Part shown: positions 1-12,145 of the stretch, piece after piece
Layout: each line of letters starts with the position of its first letter
Numbering within the stretch: the first letter of the stretch is position 1
Assembly (NCBI GenBank): GCA_035079385.1
Contig: JAVHKY010000062.1
Span: 186,001-250,000, forward strand
Source: Aspidiotus rigidus
Taxonomy: Eukaryota; Arthropoda; Insecta; Hemiptera; Diaspididae
Direction of reading: 5' to 3'
Length of the DNA: 64,000 nucleotides
Position numbers and translations under genes: made by a program
The notes under the pieces: generated by a model
The model's input: only the letters and a program-made list of their open reading frames with translations
The model's database searches: none
What the model was told of the DNA's origin: nothing

Positions 1-188
1 CATGGGTAAAGCTGGGTGCGCATACTACAACTAATTGGAAATGAGTTTATTTGAAAAATGAGATTCTAATTTTTTCAAATTATTTGTAGATTGTAGTAGA
101 TATTTTCAAAAGCGTGTTCAATAATAAAAAAAATTATTTGTAGATTGTAGTGGATATTCTCAAAAAAAATGTTCAATAATGAAAAAAA

Positions 189-254
189 TTAAATTTCGTC
201 ATCATCGTCATCTGATTCCAAACATTCATACTCATCCGACTCGGAAGCAGTGAT
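189..254 (-). other. possible acidic C-terminal tail of a broken gene
   Basis: A short minus-strand frame ends in a run of Asp/Glu (ESDEY, then SDDDDDEI) and a TAA stop. An in-frame TGA lies just upstream, next to a fold-back repeat that starts near 255. It could be the end of a gene interrupted by that repeat. It is only about 21 codons and no family can be named, so chance is a real alternative. Confidence 0.15.
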
Positions 255-339
255 TCAATAATTGGTAAATTACCGCGGTAAGTTTGGTAAGAATGGTAAG
301 TTTACCGGGCTGGTCGGTAACTTACAGTAAATAACGTAT

Positions 340-558
340 CTTACAGCAAATACACTATACAAACAATACCGGAAACTTCCGTGTCGTTTTTGAACCATTT
401 AGACTAGTGGACGGGATTGGTACTACCATAGTAATCAAACGGGATTTTCGACTAGCGGCTAGGATTGTTACTAATCTCCTTTGTGTTTTGTGGGTCAACA
501 GCGCTCAATGTATTTCTAATGGGAGTTTCCGGTATTGTTCGTAGAGTGTATTTGCTTA
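340..558. repeat. fold-back repeat (MITE-like)
   Basis: Arms at about 343-383 and 519-557 are inverted copies sharing the AACAATACCGGAAACTTCC core. The flanks on both sides are rich in GGTAAGTTTAC-like words (250-330 and 575-590), so the full element is probably longer, roughly 250-595. No coding capacity and no clear target-site duplication were found. Confidence 0.6.
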
Positions 559-644
559 TACAGTAAGTTATCAAATGGTAACTTACGGAACTCACAACCC
601 TGCGGGCAGCTACGCCATGCGAACTACACTACGTAGCTCAAACT

Positions 645-1028
645 TAAAGATACCTAGAAGAACAAGATAACGCACGGAAGTAGTTACAGTGTTCCGCCGC
701 AGGTACAAAAATCGCCAGTAGTCACGAGATTCAATTTTAACATGGGCTCTTATGAGAAATTTGAAAAAATTCGCAGAAATCCTTGAATATCTCCAAAACT
801 ATTACATTTCAAGAAAAAATGAAGAGATGTGAATTCATTCAGCATAAAATTTTCTTTCAGAAAAGTCTGCTCGCGAATGAATCCGTTTAAATTTTTTTCC
901 CCATAAGAATACACGTAACGCGACTCTGCGACGTCTGGTGGGATAAATCAGGTTAACAGAATTCGGGTACATGAATTTAACTCGTGTTATACGGCGCGTG
1001 CGTTATCTTGTTCTTCTAGGTATCTTTA
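645..1028. mobile_element. 384-bp MITE with 8-bp target-site duplication
   Basis: The ends are inverted repeats of about 31 bp beginning TAAAGATACCTAGAAG. CTCAAACT occurs directly on both sides (637-644 and 1029-1036), a perfect 8-bp target-site duplication. The interior matches 63350-63690 in the same orientation (for example GAAGAGATGTGAATT and CCCATAAGAATACA). An 8-bp duplication fits hAT, Merlin or P-like elements, but the terminus does not start with the usual hAT CAG, so the superfamily is open. Confidence 0.75.
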
Positions 1029-1060
1029 CTCAAACTACATAGCCCGGGATATATCACCTT

Positions 1061-1552
1061 TATAGATACCTAAAAGAGACAAGATAGCTAACTCTCCATA
1101 TGCGCTGTGTTAAAATCCGGTACCCGATTTTTGTCGAGCTAATTTACGTGCCGAGAGATAGCGCCACTGTATTGTAGGGCTAAGTTAACATTGCACTTAT
1201 GGACGTTTTTCAGTATTCATCAATTATCTCGGAAACCGTTTATTTTTACGAAAAAATGAAAAGAACAAAATTTATTCCCCTTGTAATTTCCTATCGTATG
1301 AGACCTATTTCATATTTTGAAAAAAAAAAATTCAAAGTAGGTCTCATTTGATAGGAAATTACAAGGGGAATAAATTTTGTTCTCTTCATTTTTTCATAAA
1401 AATGAACGGTTTCCGAGATAATTGATGAAAACTGAAAAACATCCATAAGCGCAATGTTAATTTAGCCCAAGAATACTGTGTCGCTGTGTTGGCGTGCAGT
1501 GGAACACTAGAACTAACGAAGTTAGCTATCTTGTCTATTTTAGGTATCTATA
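1061..1552. mobile_element. 492-bp fold-back MITE with 8-bp target-site duplication
   Basis: The element is nearly palindromic over its whole length, centred near 1325 on a poly-A stretch. Termini read TATAGATACCTAAAA and continue to AGACAAGATAGCTAAC. ATCACCTT flanks it directly at 1053-1060 and 1553-1560. The terminal repeat resembles those of the elements at 645 and 62829, so all three are likely one family. There is no coding capacity. Confidence 0.75.
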
Positions 1553-1914
1553 ATCACCTTGAAATATCCCGGGCTACATAGTCTGTGAGTGTGACGCTCC
1601 ATTTACTGTGCAGAGCGGACTACGTAGTTCTTGTGGCGTAGCTCAGGTGTGTGACGGGCCTAATAATGGATTTTTAAATTCCTCGCATTTCTACGTCGTT
1701 CTCGCGTTGCCCATAAGCGCTATGTATTTCGCTTGTAACTCGCGTTCACTGTGCCTTGCGCGTAACGATCACTTATGAGTTATGAAAATACGCAGAATGT
1801 AATGCGTGCCGCTTACGCTTATCAGATCTATGGACGCGTTGTTCGCTCATTTTATACACGTTAGCGCAGTCCCTACAATATAAGTAGTCAAAGTTACGGC
1901 ACGGGGTTAAATAG

Positions 1915-2290
1915 CAGACCGACAAGATGACCGACAAGATTCATAGCCGAAAATATTGAAACCGACAGCAATTAAAACCGAGAAAATGAATAGTCGAACA
2001 GGTTGTTGATCGAAAATATTTTGTTCGACACAGTATAAATCCGACTGAAAATAAAACCGACAGTACTTCTGTACGAATTTAAATTTCTAGCCGACAGCAG
2101 ATATAATTGACAGGAAAGATACCCGACTAGCTATGAAATCGACAAATAAGCAAACCGACTCCCTTCAAAACCGACAAAACAGAAATTCGAATCACTGGCT
2201 ATTCGAATGAGAAGAAATACGAATCACCGTGAAACCGACGGGAAAGAAATCCGAATCACGGATAAACCGACACGGCCGTAAATCGACTGA
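1915..2290 (+). repeat. left subterminal CCGAC motif array
   Basis: About 20 loosely spaced copies of a motif near AAACCGACAG occur in forward orientation, mostly every 14-25 bp, with decayed versions such as ATCGACA and TTCGAAT. It is not a regular tandem repeat, because spacing and intervening bases vary. The same motif in reverse complement fills 59385-59790. Subterminal clusters of short motifs are typical transposase-binding regions of DNA transposons. Confidence 0.7.
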
Positions 2291-4158
2291 AAAAATGAAT
2301 AACGTGCTGTGTGATGACGTGTCGTGCAGTACGACAACACACGCGGAGGTCGTGATTTGAATGTCAATGTTGCCTCTTCAATTAGTGTTCACTTTCTCTG
2401 TGCTGCGTCGGAATTTTCCATGGATTATTGTTCGATGGATGCACTGTGTATAAGTGAGAAAGTAGTCAAGTAAAAGAGGTGGTAACGACTGGCGAGAAAC
2501 GAGTGGAGTTGACGACCGTGTCGACCGGACAGTATTCAGGCCAGGATCATGAGTTTGTGCAGTCCGATACGACTCCGAATTTTCTTTCGCGGTAAGTTAT
2601 TGAAATGTTCGATTTTAGGAGTGATGAAAATATTTACTGTCTTCAAGCGGGAATACTCTTGGATGATTATCAAATGAAGGGCTTTACTTTGAAAAGCATA
2701 TCTAGAGAATCTCCGAAGGTTAGTTAAGGGGTGAAATATCTACCTAACAGAAGGACGATTGGTCACAAACGGATTACAGAAATTCAATCGATGAGTGATA
2801 CGAGAATGATGAGAAGAAAGGAAAACGATATTCTTCTTTTACTATCTTGTTTTCAGTTTTCTTCTGTATTGGACGAATGAATAATTAATTTATATTGATC
2901 AACATGACTTCCTCAACTTCATGAACAACGTGAGAACCTTATCGTTGATACATACAATTGATCTTTGTCACTATTGCTTTGCTATTATTGCTACACAGGA
3001 AGCGTATCAATTTTATGGAAGAAGAAGGAACAGATTGGAAGAGACTATTTACTGTAAAATACCGGACGTGAGTCGAAAAGAATCAATATGACTCCGAGAG
3101 AAAGAGAATTTTGACATCTTTGGGCAAGATTGATGTACGAGTATAAGTTGTTAGCGGGCTAAGAAGAGGTACGTTCATTTTGTTTCAAATGCATTTTTGT
3201 AATGTGAACAATTTACAACGCTAAGCACGAAAGTAGCATAAGTTGTGAAAAATCATAAAATGAGCGAGGAAAAGCGGGATTGCAAAGAAAAAGAAACACA
3301 GAATGGGAAGTGGCTGTGAAAGGAAGGGCTTATTTTCAGTGTGTGACCCAATGGGTGAAATCTATGATCCAAATTGAGAGACATTGCGAGAGACAGTGAG
3401 TCCAATACATTTTTGTTAGTTGTAAGTGAATGATTTCTCATGTTTCATTATATTCAGCAGGTAATTACTCTATCCAGCAATACAAGGTCGATCATTCCAA
3501 AGAGTGTTTATCGTGATACGTTGTGAAAATTGATGGGGAGGTGAACACATAGACAAGGACTACGGTATGTGCAGTAGTAAAGTTGAAAATTACATTAATT
3601 GATGTAACGAGTTACGGCTCAGTCAACGGACTGAATCATACGTGACGTCAGACGGTGAAAATTATGATTTTCTGTAAGCAGAAGTATCCATTGTTGTTGC
3701 CAATACACATATTGACTCCCATTAGAAAATATCACGCGGAGCGAAGATTATCGTGTTACAAAAAGAAGAAATTTTTTAGATGAGAGAGATTTATGAATAA
3801 ATATTCGGAAGTTCTTAGAATTTATTCATAAACCTCTGGCACTTAAGAAATTCCTTATTTTCTATAGGTAACTTGATGATCTGCCGATGATCTTTGCTCC
3901 ATGTGTTGAACTTTAAATTCAATGCCATTCTCCGTTTTTTGATAGGGCGTCCCAATTTTTCGTAATTGCATGAAATATTCTCGTTTATTCGCAGCGCGAA
4001 TCGGAACGTAATACTCCTTCTCGATAGCGGAAGTTGTTAGTTGAATTTAGCATTCAAAATTCATTTAAACAATTTCAGCTCAGCAATTTTTAGGCTGTTG
4101 GGTAGTGTTATTACTGACTTTACGTTACAATTTCATATCTTTGTTGAGTTCATTCATT
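2291..4158. other. no clear gene; upstream region of the hAT relic
   Basis: No convincing coding exon was found. A short reading frame starting at an ATG at 2549 ends at a good splice donor (CGCG followed by gtaagt at 2592). It could be a 5' exon, but its phase does not match the first hAT exon. Confidence 0.35.
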
Positions 4159-6848
4159 ATGTCCTTGTTATGGATAATGTGTAGGTATGATAGAGATGAC
4201 GAAGTTATTGAAGGTCAGATGAATTCACGACGCGAAGAAGACATTGACGAACCAGAAGAGTATGTGCCGCGTGACAATCGAAATGTACGAGTGAACATAT
4301 CGGGAAAGTCTGCCAAAAAATTAGTCGTCCCAGCTCGAAAGTATGAACATTGATATCAAGTACCATTTCAATAGCAGGAGTCATGTCATGATTTAAATTT
4401 GATTTTAATTATAGAATATCAAGAATATGGCGGTATTTCGAAAAATCAGAAAACGTCAAAAAAGCTGTGTGCAACCTTTGTAAGAAAGAATACGCCACTG
4501 GAGGCGGTACATCAGCACTCGGTTACCATCTTCAGCTAAAGCATTCAGTTTTTATTACAACTAAAGAAAATAGTGAAACAAAGTCGACGTCGACAGTACA
4601 GCAATTATTGTTCAACCAGCCGATCGTTGAAAAATACAAGAAGGGTTCCGACAAGAAGAACATCATCGACCAAAAAGTGGGCTTGATGGTAGCCAAAGAT
4701 TTTCAACCCTACCAGATTGTAGAAAACGAAGGTTTTCGCAGTTTAATAGAACAGTTAGACCCGAGATACGAGTTAATGTGTCGACAAACATTAACGAATA
4801 CTATTATCCCGAATTTATTTGACATATGTAAAGCGGCGACCGCTGATATTCTCGATAATATCCAAAATATGTCATTAACGGCTGATGGATGGACAAGCGT
4901 AGCCAACGAAGCATACTCCGCATAACTTGCCACTTCATCGATGATTCATGGTTAATGCGTCGTACGCTATTGGATATTGTACCTGTGACCGAAATTTCAG
5001 AAGATAGTCCAGCTACAGCGCGAGTAATGAAAATAGCTCTACTGGAACGTGAAGTTTTTGATAAAATAGTTGCCATTACAACAGATGAAGCACCGTCAAT
5101 TGTGAAGGCGGTCTCCATTCTTCAAAAGAAACATCTCCCATGTATGTGCCATGTTATGAACACAGTAATCAAAACTGCAATAACAAAAAGACTTCCGACA
5201 GAAAGTGAAGAGGATCACGAGAATTTCAAATCGACAATAATCGGCAAACCGAAGAAAATGGTTACGTTCTTTCACATGAGTAGGAAGGCCAATCGTCTTT
5301 TTAAGCACATCGAATCCCGTGACATGGAAGAAGGGGCGAGAAAATCGAATAAATTAGTTCAAATGGTATTTCATAATTTCCACTTATCACGTTGAAAACT
5401 GAAGTGTACAATTGTTAAAAATATTATTATTTTCTATTCATTGCAGGTTGATACGCGTTGGAACACAATGTTGTACATGTTGACTTCTGTAATGGATAGC
5501 TATGAGATCAAAAAACAAGTTAGATGTGAGGGCGATTATGACGATGACCAGATGCCCAGATTATCTCGTGATGAACTGCAAGAGATTGGGAATGTCATAC
5601 GGATATTACAACCCTTTGAGGCCGCGACTAAAGAATTTTCTGGTTAGGCGCTTTCAAGAAAGTTTATTTACCTTATTTACCCAAGCACAACATGCACCTT
5701 TTTCTCATTTTTGGAGACTGAAAATAACTTTTTTTAATATCTATTCAGGATTTTTATTGTGATTTTCGCCCGTGTGTTTTATTTTGTTTAGAAAATGAAT
5801 TGTAAAATCATGTCTCAAAATGTCTACTGCGTGTTCTATTTGGGGGCGTGTTATATTTAGGAAAATGCGGTAAATAGAATTAATATTTGTGTATGAAAAC
5901 TTGTTATTCTCTCTCAATGCCATAGTTTTCAAACTTAAGACGTACTTTTTTCAAATTTTCAAAAGTCTCAGACTGAGGTACACCTTCGAACATGTCTTGT
6001 TTTCTATTGTAGAGAATAAGGTACATAAATTAAGATTTTTTATTTTGTAATCAAAATAGATATGTATTGTTTCTTCTAGATATGAGCTACGTTACCGTCT
6101 CAAGCATTACTCCAGTTGTCTCTGGAATCCTCAAATATTTCGTGGAACTCGAAAAAGATATTACACCGAAGGCAAAGATGTTTTTCTATCGTATCATGCA
6201 ACAAACCAAGCAGGAGCTTCTCAAATATGAAGAAAGAATGACAACGCGTATTGCGACCCTCCTTGATCCGCGATATGACGAAAGAGCATTTACAAGCCGC
6301 AAAAATTACAATGAAGCCTAAAAAGGTTTTATGTCTTCTTACGGAGAATTGTTGCTGGAATGCGGATTAACAGGGAACGCTTCAAGTGATCCAGTTCCAG
6401 AAAAGTATAACATATTGTATCATTAACTTTGAATGATGTTTGATTGTTCAACTGTTAGATCAGTGTCAACTCTTTCTCGTCTCATTACAGAAGTTCGTCG
6501 TCTGTGAACTTACTCGGATATGTGGATTCAAATCCTCCATCAAGTATCAATACACGGGCGGCCCAAGGTATGGTCGCCTTTCAAACCTATCGCTCTCTCC
6601 CGAAACCGAAACTGAAAGACGACGTTCTCCAATACTGGACAATAAGGCAAAATGATTTGCCAGTTATCGCTTCCTTGGTTAAACGCTACCTTTGTATTGT
6701 GGGGAGCAGTGTGGTTAGCGAGGCATCATTTTCTGAGGTGGATTATACAATAACTGACCGCAGAAATCGACTGCTCCCCATAGACGCCCAACAACTCTCA
6801 TTCATACGGCAAAATTGTAGCTTTGCTGAAGGAAAAAAACTTCTGTGA
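4159..6848 (+). pseudogene. ZBED/hAT-type transposase, intron-containing, decayed
   Basis: Five plus-strand blocks joined by splice sites form a BED finger plus hAT transposase: about 4159-4340, 4415-5365, 5447-5642, 6080-6404 and 6491-6848.

The second block has a BED zinc finger (WRYFEK, then CNLCKK, then HLQLKH), followed by LTADGWTS, the classic hAT region. Later blocks carry VDTRWNT, IATLLDPRY and the C-terminal dimerisation region (SSVVSEASFS, RRNRLLP). Junction phases agree between blocks (2, 0, 1, 2).

Two lesions break it: a frameshift near 4918 after ANEAYS, and an in-frame TAA at 6319-6321. The start is uncertain; ATG at 4159 or 4105 both fit.

It could be a dead hAT element or a decayed domesticated ZBED gene. 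No hAT termini with an 8-bp duplication were identified around it. Confidence 0.8.
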
Positions 6849-7592
6849 CACTACCGTTAATATTTTCCCTTTCTCTTTTTCCTATTTCTCGTTTTTGTAA
6901 TATTTTCTATCATCGTGATTTTTCTTGTGATTAGTGAGTACATGTGATTGATTGTTTTTTTTAATAAGCTAAAAACCTAATCCGTTTTTTCCTCAGCACG
7001 TACGAGTATCTTACTCAATTGATTTTTTTCATTACTTTGATATCGTCTTTTGCACTCGCAATGTGATAAGTTTTTTCCTCATTACATACCTCTCGGAATT
7101 ATGACTTTTATTTTCAAGTACTCGCGCCAGTAAACATTTTTCCCAGACTACATAATCAACTGATCAATTAATTCTAGCGATTTAATTTGAAATACTAGAA
7201 GTAATAACGAATGAACAAACTTATTTTAATTAAGATTCAAAATGTCAAAAACAATGTGAAAAATTCGATGGTGCATTATGAGCAGAGACTAGGAATATCT
7301 AGAAAAAAAATTTACAATAGATGAATTTTGAACGTCGAGCTTGAACATCAAATGACCCAAAATCAGTGTACAGTACGAGGATTGTAAGCTAGGTCTCGTG
7401 TTCACACTCATCTTTCAGCGTAGTTACTTTTTATCTGAAACGAAACACCCCGACTTTTTCATGTTCTTCCACACCATAATTTCCACTGAAAGGAAAAGAA
7501 AGAAAAAATTCGGAACCACACAGATTACAGACGGCCGTTTTCGAATTGCACTTTGTAGCCAATTGCCAAACGAAAGATGACATCGCCGTTAC
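6849..7592. other. no feature recognised
   Basis: AT-rich sequence following the hAT relic. No open frame, terminal repeat or RNA gene could be supported. Confidence 0.4.
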
Positions 7593-7845
7593 TTAGTGAA
7601 GATAGTATGGAACCCAATCTTTGTATAGCTCGATTAGATGTTGGTAGATTTGATAGATGATGTCATATAGCCGATGCGTATGTATGCGTAATTCTTTCGA
7701 TTGTTTAATGCCGAATGCTTCTTCAATTTTGACAACGTTGCTCGATGTTGATCCAGAAACTTTTTCAAAGACGAAAAGAAGATCATACATTTCGGGATTT
7801 TCACTTCGGAATACAAGGCCCTGGTCTTCGCAATAATCAATGAGC
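7593..7845 (-). CDS. candidate terminal exon, unknown protein
   Basis: An 83-codon minus-strand frame runs from a plausible acceptor (TGTTCCCTTCAG before 7845) to a TAA at 7593. It begins LIDYCEDQGLVFRSENPEMY and ends with a Tyr/Ile-rich helical-looking stretch (IIYQIYQHLIELYKDW). The same frame stays open upstream to 7907, so an unspliced start is also possible. No family was recognised. It lies between the hAT relic and a fold-back repeat, and no partner exon was identified. Confidence 0.35.
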
Positions 7846-8295
7846 CTGAAGGGAACAGGAGTAATTCGATCAGTAATCGATTCATTGTTGGTACACCAAA
7901 GATACATGAAATTACTTACTCTTTTTGTGCTGAATCGATGAGGAGTATAATACGACAGGAGGGTTTTTCAAAGTTCGAGTTTTCAAAGGCTATTGAATAT
8001 CAACCTCCTAACATACAAAAATCGTAAGTCGTAACAAACTTACAATTAACAAACTGACGACTCGAAAACAAAGAAAACTTTCATAAATGAACGTCAACGT
8101 GCTCTAATGAACTAGAGTAGTAAGTAGTAAATAGTAGTTCCGCCAAACTGAACTGATTACTGATGAGGGTAGTGGGTACCCGCATAAATGGTACCCGGTA
8201 CCGGTAGTCGGTACTCACTTAGTACTCACAAAGACAAAGAGGCGTAGATAAGTAATTTACTGAGAAAAAATAGAAATGATAATGAGGTAGGCCTA

Positions 8296-8722
8296 AGATC
8301 GATTTCCCGGTGACGTCACATAGCAGGTTGAAGCTTCCAGAGCACAAGTTAACCCCATAAGAAAAGCATGGAGGCCTTTGAAAAATTGAATTATTTTAAA
8401 AATGATGGTATTTTTTAGAATAAAAAGTTGATTTTCGTGAAGCTGGAAATCTCAGCTTCATTTTATCATATATCATGATTCTCAATGGAGGAATTTATTT
8501 TATCACATAAGAGAGCAATATGAATAAAATGATGTAAAATGAAGCTGAGAACTTGGGCATCGCGAAAATCAACTTTTTATTCTAAAATCTAAACAGTTCC
8601 ATCATTTTTGAAATAATTCAATTTTTCAAAGGCCTCCATGCTTTTCTTATATGAGGTTTACTTGTGCTCTGGAAGCTTTAATCTGCAATATGACGTCATG
8701 GAAATTGGAAAAACGATCTAGT
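8296..8722. repeat. about 425-bp palindromic (fold-back) element
   Basis: Two arms of about 190 bp mirror each other around 8500. Both contain AAGCTTCCAGAGCACAAGT, AAAGCATGGAGGCC, GAAAATCAACTTTTTATTCT in opposite orientations, and a TGACGTCA-like word near the tips. Outer ends read AGATCGAT and CGATCT. No clear target-site duplication. Probably a non-autonomous DNA transposon. Confidence 0.7.
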
Positions 8723-9541
8723 GCTGAAGCGATAGGTGATAACAATTGGAAGTGAAAAATCTCTCTCGTATATCTATACTAGAGATCCGGTTCTCTCACT
8801 CAAATCACGTTTACATGTCATTCTGCTGATTTGCTTTTGGTCTCAGCATATACCAGCACACATACCAGTGGCGACGTCCATGCCAGTGAGCAGTGATAGC
8901 GAATCAATTTGAATAAAAGGAGAAGAATCTGGATCGTTTACATAGAAGAATGGAACCCTTTGATAGAACTGCATATAATATGCGATTTTTCAATTTTTGT
9001 GAAATCGATCAACGAGAATTGACATTCCGGAAATCCGTGGAAAATCGATTTTTCGAGGACCAATTTAAATCGACGATCAATACTCAATAGATCGAAAAAA
9101 GATCGTGACCCCTTTTACGGACTTCGCCAAGCTAAGGCCAGAGCCAAGCATCTCATTGCTGCTGCGTTGCCAAGTATACAATTAGCGTATGCGTACATTG
9201 TACAAAATTTCACGTACACTGATCTTCAACTTCGCTTCCGCGTACACAGCTGATGATCTTCGTTCCGCGAAAATAATAATTGTAACACTGACCTACATTC
9301 TGCAGCTGCTTAGCGTTGAGTGGTGGGGTGATGAACGACAATTTAGCACATGACCGAACAAAATTATGAAATAGATGTGTCGAACGCGGGCGTTGTGTTA
9401 TATCATTAACTTAATTTTTTTTTTTGGCCACTCTCTTACTGCCGTACAGCAAAATGGTCAGGTGGTTTGAACATGCCTCATTTCCTTCGAATTTATTATC
9501 ACAAATTTAATAAGTATACTTACCTGCATACAAAAAGAAAT
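8723..9541. other. no feature recognised
   Basis: Mixed-composition unique-looking sequence. No frame, repeat or RNA gene could be supported. Confidence 0.35.
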
Positions 9542-9750
9542 TCAATGAGATTCGTGGTTGAGAAATGACGTAATATTTTCAAAGTTTCTCATCTTATTTT
9601 CTAATCCTTGAATTTCAGCTGCAAATACAGACAATCTCGACTTTTGCGTGGGCATAATTTCTATTGACAGTCTCTCCTTACAAATGTCTTTGTGAACGCA
9701 CTCAAAGTCCACTATCCGTTGTTCCACATGGGGCAAAACCTCCCAAAGGT
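9542..9750 (-). CDS. weak candidate terminal exon, unknown protein
   Basis: A minus-strand frame of about 65 codons reads like protein: VEQRIVDFECVHKDICKERL, then EIQGLENKMRNFENI, ending at TGA. The second half looks like a short coiled coil. An AG before about 9750 could be an acceptor, but its pyrimidine tract is poor. No family recognised, and chance is quite possible. Confidence 0.2.
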
Positions 9751-10436
9751 GTCATTATTTTGTAAAAAATAATTCATCACGTCTGTACATTGGAGAGAAT
9801 TCAGAAGATACAAATACAACGGCTTGCTTAACGCAGTTCAACGACAAATGCAGGAAATCTATGAGGGAAATTGATTTTCATGTTGAGATTTTAATGGAAA
9901 AGAGTGAACCTGAAAAATGTAAAAATGTTGACTTTTCAGCTTCATTAAATTGTAGGGGGACTTTTAAGAAAATGTGAAATTTCTTTAAATTCCCCCTCCT
10001 GTAATATACGCCTTAAAAATTGAAATTTTCAAAATTTCCATCTCATCATATTTTTCTAAAAAATCAAAATGTCCTCAAGTCCAACTCCTTCATTGTGGTT
10101 TGTCAGTTTGGCACCCGTGAAACTGGTTCCTGTTAAAATCCCTTGTACAATTTTTGTCCAGGCGATAAAGAAATCCCTCTAACGCGTTAAATATTTATAT
10201 GCTGTACTTGTAACATGAATTTTGCGGCAAATATCCTGCACTGATGTATACAAACTATTTTTTCGTTGTACTTGGAAAATACAAATAAGTGGGATGACAA
10301 TGCACACCCCATGCCTCCTCCACCCACACTACAGTAAGTTGGCAGGCTAATGCACACTGCTTGTACACATATGAGAAAAGTTTCTTAACTGATAGGCAGA
10401 ACAGAGCACACGTGGAGGGATACATGCCCGGTAAAC
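9751..10436. other. no feature recognised
   Basis: No coding frame, structural RNA or terminal repeats could be supported in this stretch. Confidence 0.3.
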
Positions 10437-10701
10437 ATTGGTCCCACTTGAAGCCTTCAAATATAAAGTGCTTCAGGGACACAAAAAGGAAACAGGGCTT
10501 CAAATGGGAATTAAAAGGGTAGTTTTTCCCAAATTAAGCCCTGTTTCCTTTTTGTGTCCCTGAAGCCCTTTATATTTGAGGGCTTCATGAGGGCTTCAAT
10601 AGGGAAGTCGGAGGGGAACAGGGAATCAACAGGGCTTCAAATGAGGGCTTCAGAGGGTAGTTTTTCCCAGGGCTTCAGAGGGCTTCAAATTGTTTACCGG
10701 G
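10437..10701. repeat. 265-bp fold-back element with GGGCTTCA repeats
   Basis: The ends are CCCGGTAAAC (10437) and GTTTACCGGG (to 10701). Inside, a block containing CAGGGACACAAAAAGGAAAC (about 10483) is mirrored at about 10545. GGGCTTCA and its complement recur many times in the right arm. Non-coding; probably a MITE with internal expansion of a short word. Confidence 0.6.
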
Positions 10702-11299
10702 TGGAAGACTTTGAAAGAAGACTTCTCCCTCCTCTGTAATCCTTCTTCTTTCATCTTTCAAGGTTGAAGGATGTGGACTTGAAGTGGATACGGAGGTACG
10801 TAGACAGAAATTGAAGAAAAAATTTCACCGCAACAAATCCTGAAGACATGAAACATGTCAAAGAAAAAAATTGCAGCCTCTTCTGATCGCTACTCGGGGT
10901 TGCTTTTATTACTTTTATCAACTGCGTGAATGGAGGCTAACAAGGAACCTGTGTTATGAAAGTACCTTTGTTTATACCTTTTTTTGAATGAAGATTGAAG
11001 CACGTAAAGAGTTTAAGCGCGATATTCAACATTTTTCCATTTCTCCCACCACAATGAATATCTGGAAAAAATTTGAAATCCTGCACGTTTTTCCAGACAG
11101 TTCCCTACGTACCCATCATTTTTTTGCCTAATGATTCCGCCTCGCCATAAAAGAGGTTCCACGTTAAAAGTTTGTGCTGTGCGAGTACAGCGATTCTAGC
11201 TTTCCACTGTAGTGCCCAATTCCGTTATGCGCTTTTGTCAGATATGTAAATTTTCTGTGGCGTGCGTAATTGACGAGATACTATAGAAAAAACAGATTG
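10702..11299. other. no feature recognised
   Basis: No supported gene. The words GACATGAAACATGTCAAA near 10848 recur at 26845 and 34091, so part of this belongs to a dispersed repeat. Confidence 0.3.
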
Positions 11300-11609
11300 T
11301 TGTGTCACGTTTCCCCTTCTACAGTTTGTTGAGAAGCCTATATTTTTTAGCATTGTGGAGTAAAGAGATATCTTCATCATTATCAAATTTATGACCGGTC
11401 CTTGAGAGGTGGTCAGCACAAGCGGTAATAAAAGGCTGACGCATGTACTTTATTTCAATATTAGTGTTATTATTAGAATTGGGATTATGAATACTACGGG
11501 TGACCCCTCTCATGGTACCGCTTTCGCTGATCACCTTTCAGCGACTGGTCATAAATTTGTACGTAATGCAAAGGAAGGTAGGTTTGTAAACACAATTGAA
11601 AATACTTAA
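11300..11609. mobile_element. Penelope-like C-terminal fragments, both orientations
   Basis: Minus strand 11330-11440 encodes ADHLSRTGHKFDNDEDISLL followed by a KKYRLL stretch. Plus strand 11510-11590 encodes FADHLSATGHKFVRNAKEGR. The xHxxxTGHxF pattern resembles the region downstream of the RT in Penelope-like elements (the GIY-YIG side). The two copies face each other around 11440, another inverted Penelope arrangement in this window. Both are short and dead. Confidence 0.5.
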
Positions 11610-11783
11610 ATTCTGTATTATAAGTGTAATGAGCACCGACGACTAGATTACCTCCGATGATTTCATCCCACGTACTTGTAATTCTCTCACTTCTCTGTGT
11701 ACATTTTAGTCTGATGTCCGATGATGAAGCAGTGCGTTTGAGAGTCGAGTCATTTCAATGAAAATCTGTACATTACCTACTTG

Positions 11784-11993
11784 CTACGTATAGCTCGATG
11801 ATATTCTTTCGGCAATGAAAAAGTAGATACAGTCAGGTTTCTTGCGACTGTGTGTAGCCCAGTATGTTGGTAGCCCATTTGATAAGCATCGCGCGTTATT
11901 TATTTCGACAGCTCGTTTCAGTTCTTTTCCTTTGGCTGTGGTGAGTCGCGTGCCCCAGTATGGATGCTTGGCGTTGTAATCGTCTCCCACCAA
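11784..11993 (-). pseudogene. jockey-type LINE endonuclease fragment
   Basis: The minus frame contains GDDYNAKHPYWGTRLTTAKG, then NGLPTYW and KKPDCIYFF. GDxNAKHxxWGSR is the hallmark of the apurinic-like endonuclease of jockey-clade LINEs, and PTYW...PDxxDFF is the next conserved block. Only about 70 residues remain. It abuts the left end of the DIRS element. Confidence 0.7.
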
Positions 11994-12145
11994 CCATTTG
12001 TCTCCTAGGCTAGCAAAATTGTGTAATTGAACTTACATGGTGTGTAAAATAATTAAAATTTAAATTGACGCTTTTTTAGATTATAATAAATTTTTATTTT
12101 TAAAGGCACTGACGTCAACAAAAACAAAAACACACAAATTAAACC

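Larger units (their letters stand above)
608..1643. repeat. outer palindromic repeat hosting two nested MITEs
   Basis: AGCTACGCCA at 608-617 is mirrored by TGGCGTAGCT at 1634-1643. ACATAGCCCGGGATAT just before the inner element at 1061 is mirrored just after it at about 1564-1580. Removing the two inserts leaves an imperfect palindrome with ACTACGTAG words near both ends. It looks like an older fold-back element that received two later insertions. Confidence 0.5.

Noticed and set aside
1860..1915. Using GGGG as the outer boundary of the giant element
   Set aside because: Flanks outside GGGG (TTACGGCAC and TTTACTTGT) do not match as a duplication. The AAGTA/TACAATAT boundary fits better.
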